A stretch of 9,580 bases of DNA from Acidobacteriota bacterium (GTDB lineage: Bacteria; Acidobacteriota; Vicinamibacteria; Vicinamibacterales; JAKQTR01), in NCBI GenBank assembly GCA_026393735.1, contig JAPKZP010000391.1, positions 1-9,580 of the forward strand. The letters are read 5' to 3'. The position numbers and the translations under genes are program-made. Every line of letters starts with the position of its first letter. Within the stretch, counting starts at the first letter, position 1. Below are positions 6,459-9,580 of this stretch, one piece after another. The notes under the pieces were generated by a model. That model ran no database searches. It worked only from the letters and a program-made list of their open reading frames with translations, and had not been told where the DNA came from.

Positions 6459-7105
6459 GCCCGGCACATCGCCCGCGCGTGCTGCTGTGCGACGACCATC
6501 TGCTGGTCGCGGAGGCGCTCAAGAGCCTGCTGGCGCCGGAATTCGATCTGGTGGGCGTGGTGGAGGATGGGCGGGCGCTCATCGCCGCCGCCGCGACGCT
6601 CAGGCCCGACGTCATCGTCGCCGACATCACCATGCCGCATCTCAACGGCATCGACGCCCTGGTGCACCTGCGCCAGGGCGGGGACAGGGTGCCGGTGGTG
6701 TTCCTCACCATGCACCGCGACGTGACGTTCGCGCGCCGCGCGCTCGAGGCGGGGGCGTCGGGCTTCGTGCTCAAGCACTCGGCGCCGGCCGAACTCGTCC
6801 TCGCCATTCGCGCCGCGCTGGACGGAAGGACCTATCTCACGCCGCAGCTGGCCGGCGACGTGCTCGAATCCATGAAGGCGGCGCCGGAGCGCGCCGGTGA
6901 TCCCGTCGTGTCGCTCACACCTCGGCAGCGTGAGGTCCTCCAGTTGCTGGCCGAGGGGCGATCGGCGAAGGAGATTGCGTCGAGCCTGGAGATTTCGACC
7001 CGCACGGTGGAGTTCCACAAGTACCAGATGATGGAGACGCTCGGCCTGCACACCAATGCCGAACTGGTCCACTTCGCCATCAAGCACGGCCTCGTCGAGC
7101 TGTAG
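6455..7105 (+). CDS. LuxR/NarL-type response regulator
   Basis: A DNA-binding response regulator of 216 residues, the likely partner of the kinase just upstream. The receiver domain (about 8-122) has the acidic pair Asp13-Asp14, phospho-acceptor Asp57 in VIVADITMPHLNG, switch residue Thr85 and Lys107. The C-terminal LuxR-type helix-turn-helix (about 152-210) has LTPRQREVLQLLAEGRSAKEIA and STRTVEFHKYQMMETLGL. The GTG start overlaps the kinase stop (GTGA) and has GGGAG 7 bases upstream, so translation is coupled. Phosphorylation should promote dimerisation and promoter binding; the target genes are not evident, though the inverted repeats upstream of the kinase are candidates for autoregulation. 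All receiver and DNA-binding signature residues are intact. Confidence 0.95.
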   Translation: MSPAHRPRVLLCDDHLLVAEALKSLLAPEFDLVGVVEDGRALIAAAATLRPDVIVADITMPHLNGIDALVHLRQGGDRVPVVFLTMHRDVTFARRALEAGASGFVLKHSAPAELVLAIRAALDGRTYLTPQLAGDVLESMKAAPERAGDPVVSLTPRQREVLQLLAEGRSAKEIASSLEISTRTVEFHKYQMMETLGLHTNAELVHFAIKHGLVEL

Positions 7106-7120
7106 GCTCCCAGCCTGCTC
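7097..7120 (+). terminator. Terminator-like hairpin at the end of the two-component operon
   Basis: GAGC and AGGCT pair with AGCCT and GCTC around a CCC loop, with a 3-base bulge on the left arm; the stem spans the regulator's stop codon. A second weak stem follows at 7123-7139 (GCCGC / GCGGC). No T-tract follows either, so they may only stabilise the 3' end or assist factor-dependent termination. Confidence 0.3.
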
Positions 7121-7166
7121 GCGCCGCCTGCCTCGCGGCACCGGACGCAGTGTCATCTGATAGTGA

Positions 7167-7204
7167 ATAACGCATGTTATAATGCTCACTGTGTTTACAC
7201 GGTG
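7167..7204 (+). promoter_or_regulatory. Extended -10 promoter overlapped by two palindromes, at the start of the AAA ATPase gene
   Basis: TGTTATAAT (7175-7183) is a perfect extended -10 (TGnTATAAT) and is followed by 7 bases and then GTG 7191, so the mRNA is probably leaderless. A perfect palindrome ATAAC-GCAT-GTTAT (7167-7180) overlaps the -10. A second, imperfect one, CAC-t-GTGTTTACAC-g-GTG (7187-7204), straddles the start codon. Their position would let a repressor block polymerase; autoregulation or another regulator is possible. The stretch 7151-7200 is markedly AT-richer than its surroundings. No good -35 is visible, which fits an extended -10 promoter. Confidence 0.6.
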
Positions 7205-8348
7205 CATGGCCCTGCCGGCGCGATCGTTCTTCCTGTTCGGCCCGCGCGGGACCGGCAAGTCGACGTGGCTGCGGCAGGCGCTCCCGGGCGCCGCCTGGTA
7301 CGATCTCCTCCACAGCGAACTCTACGTCCGGCTGCTCGCGGACCCATCGGCGTTCCGCCGCGAGGTTGAAGCGCTTGCCTCCGGAACGTGGGTCGTCATC
7401 GACGAGGTCCAGCGCGTGCCGGCATTGTTGAACGAGGTGCACGCGCTGGTCGCCGCCCATCCCCGGCGGTGGCGGTTTGCCCTCTGCGGCTCGAGCGCCA
7501 GAAAGCTCAGGCGGCTCGACGCCAACCTGCTGGCGGGCCGGGCGGCGAACCGGGCGTTCTTCCCGCTGGTGTGGCAGGAGTTGGGCGGAACGGCGGACAT
7601 CGACGACGTCCTCGCGACGGGACTGCTCCCGGCCGTCCGAAGCGAACCCGAGGCCGCGACCGACATCCTCGAGGCCTACGCGTCGAACTACCTGCGGGAG
7701 GAAATCCAACAGGAGGCCTTGACGAGGGACCTCGCGTCCTTCGCGAGATTCCTCCGGATCGCGGCGATGCTGAATGGCCAGGTCGTCAACGTCGCGAACG
7801 TCGCACGGGAAGCCGACGTGGCGCGCCCGACGGTCCAGCGCTATTTCGAGGTGCTGGTCGACACCCTGATCGGCAACTGGCTGCCGGCATGGCAGCCGAG
7901 GCTGAAGGTGAGGGAGGTCAGCCACCCGAAGTTCTACCTGTTCGACCCTGGCGTGGCGCGGGCGGCAGCCGGTCGTGTGCGGGCCCCGTTGCATGACACC
8001 GAGCGCGGACCGGCGCTCGAGACGTGGCTGCTGCACGAACTGCGCGCTCACCTGACGTATGCCGGGGCCGGCGGCGAGCTGTCGTACTACCGGACGCCGG
8101 CAGGCGTGGAAGTCGACTTCATCTGGTCGGGGCCCCGCACCACGGTCGGCATCGAGGTGAAGGCAGCCCTGCGCTGGCGGCCGGCCGATGGCGCAGGATT
8201 GAAGGATCTCCATGCCCGCGGCGTCGTCCGCCGCGCGATCGGTGTCTACGGCGGCGATCGCCCCCTCAAGGATGGCCCGATCCTCGTGCTGCCAATCACG
8301 CAGTTCCTCCGCCAGTTGCCGGATCTGATTCCGGCCGCGACCCCGTAG
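7191..8348 (+). CDS. AAA-family ATPase with C-terminal DUF4143 domain (COG1373-like)
   Basis: A predicted ATP-binding protein of 385 residues from the GTG start. Walker A is GPRGTGKS at 17-24, Walker B is WVVIDEVQ at 67-74 (Asp71, Glu72), and a sensor-like LCGSSARKLRR follows at 98-108. A winged-helix-like segment lies around 195-222 (NVAREADVARPTVQRYFEVL). The C-terminal part, DUF4143, contains VEVDFIW and, twelve residues after that Asp, IEVKA, a D-(X)n-E-X-K arrangement resembling the PD-(D/E)XK nuclease core. The GTG at 7191 was chosen over ATG 7182 because the latter overlaps the -10 box and because related proteins begin M-F/I-x-R just before SFFLFGPRGTGKST. These ATPases are widespread, patchily distributed and of unknown cellular role. 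It has its own promoter and no obvious partner; the next gene starts 122 bases on. Family sure, function unknown. Confidence 0.92.
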   Translation: MFTRCMALPARSFFLFGPRGTGKSTWLRQALPGAAWYDLLHSELYVRLLADPSAFRREVEALASGTWVVIDEVQRVPALLNEVHALVAAHPRRWRFALCGSSARKLRRLDANLLAGRAANRAFFPLVWQELGGTADIDDVLATGLLPAVRSEPEAATDILEAYASNYLREEIQQEALTRDLASFARFLRIAAMLNGQVVNVANVAREADVARPTVQRYFEVLVDTLIGNWLPAWQPRLKVREVSHPKFYLFDPGVARAAAGRVRAPLHDTERGPALETWLLHELRAHLTYAGAGGELSYYRTPAGVEVDFIWSGPRTTVGIEVKAALRWRPADGAGLKDLHARGVVRRAIGVYGGDRPLKDGPILVLPITQFLRQLPDLIPAATP

Positions 8349-8470
8349 ATTCCCTGCGACCGGCCCCGTACTCTCCCGAGGTCACAGCCCCGGCCCGGGC
8401 GGCTACGCTGTCCGTGCCGTCATTTGCCTGCGGATTCAACGGCCGACCCTGCCCCGAAGGAACCCTGCCA

Positions 8471-8878
8471 ATGGCCGATATGCCGCTGAGTTGTGTACTG
8501 CTCGCCGATCGCCACCACGGCCTCACGGAAGGCGTGCGCGGGCTGCTCGAAACGGCCTTCGGATCGGTCGTGATGGTGGCCGACGAGGCGTCACTGGTTG
8601 ATGCCGCCAGCCGGATCCTGCCGGACGTTGCGGTCGTCGACTTGTCCCTGGCGCGGGAACGGGGCCTGGGATGGTTGCGCGCGGTGCGGGAGCGGTGCCC
8701 GGGTCTGAAGATCATTGTGCTCAGCGTTCACGACGAGCAGAGCGTGCGCGCGGCGGCCACGGCGGCCGGCGCCGACGCGTTCGTACTCAAGCGTGATATT
8801 GCGACGGACCTGCTGACTGCTGTCGAACTCGTTCGGGGAGACCACGGAGCGGAATTCGTAATGGGAGACAACCGATGA
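8471..8878 (+). CDS. Receiver-only response regulator (no output domain)
   Basis: A 135-residue protein made of a receiver domain alone, most like the receivers of NarL/LuxR-type regulators. The phospho-acceptor is Asp57 (VAVVDLSLARERG), the switch residue Ser85 (IIVLSVHDE) and the conserved Lys107 (FVLKRD). The usual acidic pair is altered: VLLADRHHGL has Asp13 followed by Arg14, so metal binding may be weakened. After Lys107 only about 28 residues remain, so the DNA-binding domain is absent and it may act by protein contact or as a phosphate sink. The ATG at 8471 has AAGGA 9 bases upstream. Its TGA overlaps the ATG of the disulfide-reductase-like gene, so the two are translationally coupled and probably act together. 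The 122 bases upstream show no clear promoter or terminator. Cognate kinase unknown; the NarL-type kinase at 4467-6458 is one candidate. Confidence 0.88.
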   Translation: MADMPLSCVLLADRHHGLTEGVRGLLETAFGSVVMVADEASLVDAASRILPDVAVVDLSLARERGLGWLRAVRERCPGLKIIVLSVHDEQSVRAAATAAGADAFVLKRDIATDLLTAVELVRGDHGAEFVMGDNR

Positions 8879-9580
8879 AAGTCATCATTGTGGGCGGAGT
8901 GGCCGGCGGCGCGTCGTGCGCGGCGCGATTGCGCAGGCTGGACGAGAAGGCGGACATTCTCATGGTGGAGCGCGGGCCGTACGTGTCGTACGCGAATTGC
9001 GGCCTGCCGTACCACGTCGGCGGCGTGATTGCGGAGGAGTCGAGCCTCCTGGTGGCGACCGAGCAGATGTTCCGGGCGGTCTTCAACGTCGACGTGAGAA
9101 CGCGGTGCGAGGCCACCGCCATCTCGCCGAAAGACAAGACCGTCCAACTGAAGAACCTCGCGACGGGCGAGGTGACCACCGAGTCGTACGACAAGCTCGT
9201 GCTGTCCCCCGGAGCGGCTCCGATTCGTCCACCGCTTCCGGGGATCGATCTCCCGGGGATCTTTTCCGTGAGAACGGTCCCGGACGCTCGCGTCATCCGC
9301 GAGTGGCTCCATCGCGGCGAGGAAGCGAAGACCGGCATGGACTCGTACACCGGGTTCCAGACCGTGACGAAGCCGAAGCGCGCCGTCGTGGTCGGCGGCG
9401 GGTTCATCGGCCTCGAGATGGTGGAGAACCTCGCGCACCTCGGCCTCGACGTAACGCTGGTCGAGAAACTGAACCAGGTGATGCCGCCGCTCGACCCCGA
9501 GATGGCGCGCCTGGTCGAGCGCTACCTCGTGAAGCACGGCGTGCACCTCGAACTCAACGACGGTGTCGCGGGGTTCCGGA
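8875..9580 (+). CDS. CoA-disulfide reductase-like FAD-dependent oxidoreductase, N-terminal part
   Basis: The first 235 codons of a flavoprotein of the pyridine-nucleotide:disulfide oxidoreductase superfamily, cut off by the window end. The FAD-binding motif is IIVGGVAGGAS (4-14). YANCGLPYHVGG (39-50) has the single redox-active Cys42 typical of CoA-disulfide reductase, NADH oxidase and related persulfide enzymes, which use one cysteine and not a CxxxxC pair. The NAD(P)H-binding motif VVVGGGFIGLEM lies near residue 180. The reaction is likely NAD(P)H-dependent reduction of CoA disulfide, a persulfide or polysulfide; which one depends on the missing C-terminus (a rhodanese domain would favour a CoA persulfide role). 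The stretch between EWLHRG and KPKRA is longer than I expect at that position, by perhaps 10-14 residues. The start is ATG 8875, with GGGAG 7 bases upstream, overlapping the stop of the receiver-only regulator by ATGA. Confidence 0.9.
   Translation, partial: MKVIIVGGVAGGASCAARLRRLDEKADILMVERGPYVSYANCGLPYHVGGVIAEESSLLVATEQMFRAVFNVDVRTRCEATAISPKDKTVQLKNLATGEVTTESYDKLVLSPGAAPIRPPLPGIDLPGIFSVRTVPDARVIREWLHRGEEAKTGMDSYTGFQTVTKPKRAVVVGGGFIGLEMVENLAHLGLDVTLVEKLNQVMPPLDPEMARLVERYLVKHGVHLELNDGVAGFR

Noticed and set aside
7182..7190. ATG at 7182 as the start of the AAA ATPase.
   Set aside because: Its first two bases are the end of the TATAAT box, so it would not be transcribed from that promoter. GTG 7191 fits the family N-terminus.
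5711..7258. A 515-codon minus-strand frame opposite the kinase and response regulator.
   Set aside because: Ser/Arg-rich antisense shadow with no motif; both plus-strand genes are intact and well conserved in pattern.
7080..8213. A 377-codon minus-strand frame opposite the AAA ATPase.
   Set aside because: Antisense shadow of a gene with clear Walker motifs; no start signal or domain.
8349..8470. Promoter for the receiver-only regulator (TACGCT, TACTCT).
   Set aside because: Both hexamers match only three consensus bases and have no matching -35. The region has a Shine-Dalgarno at its end but no supportable promoter.

Overview
The window is high-GC DNA with densely packed genes and short intergenic gaps. 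I would place it in Acidobacteriota, probably near the Vicinamibacteria. The grounds are a TonB-dependent receptor with an N-terminal carboxypeptidase-regulatory-like domain, a tandem palindromic repeat of a type I associate with these genomes (its translation contains GLKPCATT and QDFSPA), and apparent leaderless promoters. This is an inference; no rRNA or taxonomic marker lies in the window.

Left part, minus strand (1-4256), read from right to left. It starts with pyk (pyruvate kinase), whose -10 box lies 7 bases before its ATG. Downstream comes a sigma70-like promoter, then a clear thiamin-pyrophosphate (TPP) riboswitch (about 2764-2685), a leader with a hairpin, and a strong Shine-Dalgarno. 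Next is a TonB-dependent outer-membrane receptor (161-2587), followed by the start of a bile acid:sodium symporter (BASS)-like inner-membrane transporter that leaves the window at base 1. The riboswitch makes the receptor a strong candidate for outer-membrane uptake of thiamin or a thiamin precursor, and the BASS-like protein a possible inner-membrane partner. A pair of perfect 9-10 bp palindromes sits inside the reading frame between the receptor's Shine-Dalgarno/start codon and its signal peptide.

Middle, plus strand (4467-7105). A cytoplasmic NarL-type sensor histidine kinase (GAF-PAS-PAS-HisKA_3-HATPase) overlaps by four bases a LuxR/NarL-type response regulator. Together they form a two-component pair. 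The pyk and kinase genes are divergent and share a 210-base promoter region with two inverted repeats.

Right part, plus strand (7191-9580). A stand-alone AAA ATPase of the AAA_14/DUF4143 type is preceded by an AT-rich patch with a perfect extended -10 and two palindromes. Then comes a receiver-only response regulator that overlaps (ATGA) the start of a CoA-disulfide-reductase-like FAD enzyme, truncated by the window end. That last pair suggests a phosphorylation- or redox-linked unit.

No tRNA, rRNA, CRISPR array, transposase or prophage gene was seen. The most noteworthy items are the TPP-riboswitch-controlled receptor, the palindromic repeat inside its signal-sequence region, the repeated -10/start-codon arrangement suggesting leaderless mRNAs, and the receiver-only regulator coupled to a disulfide reductase-like gene.
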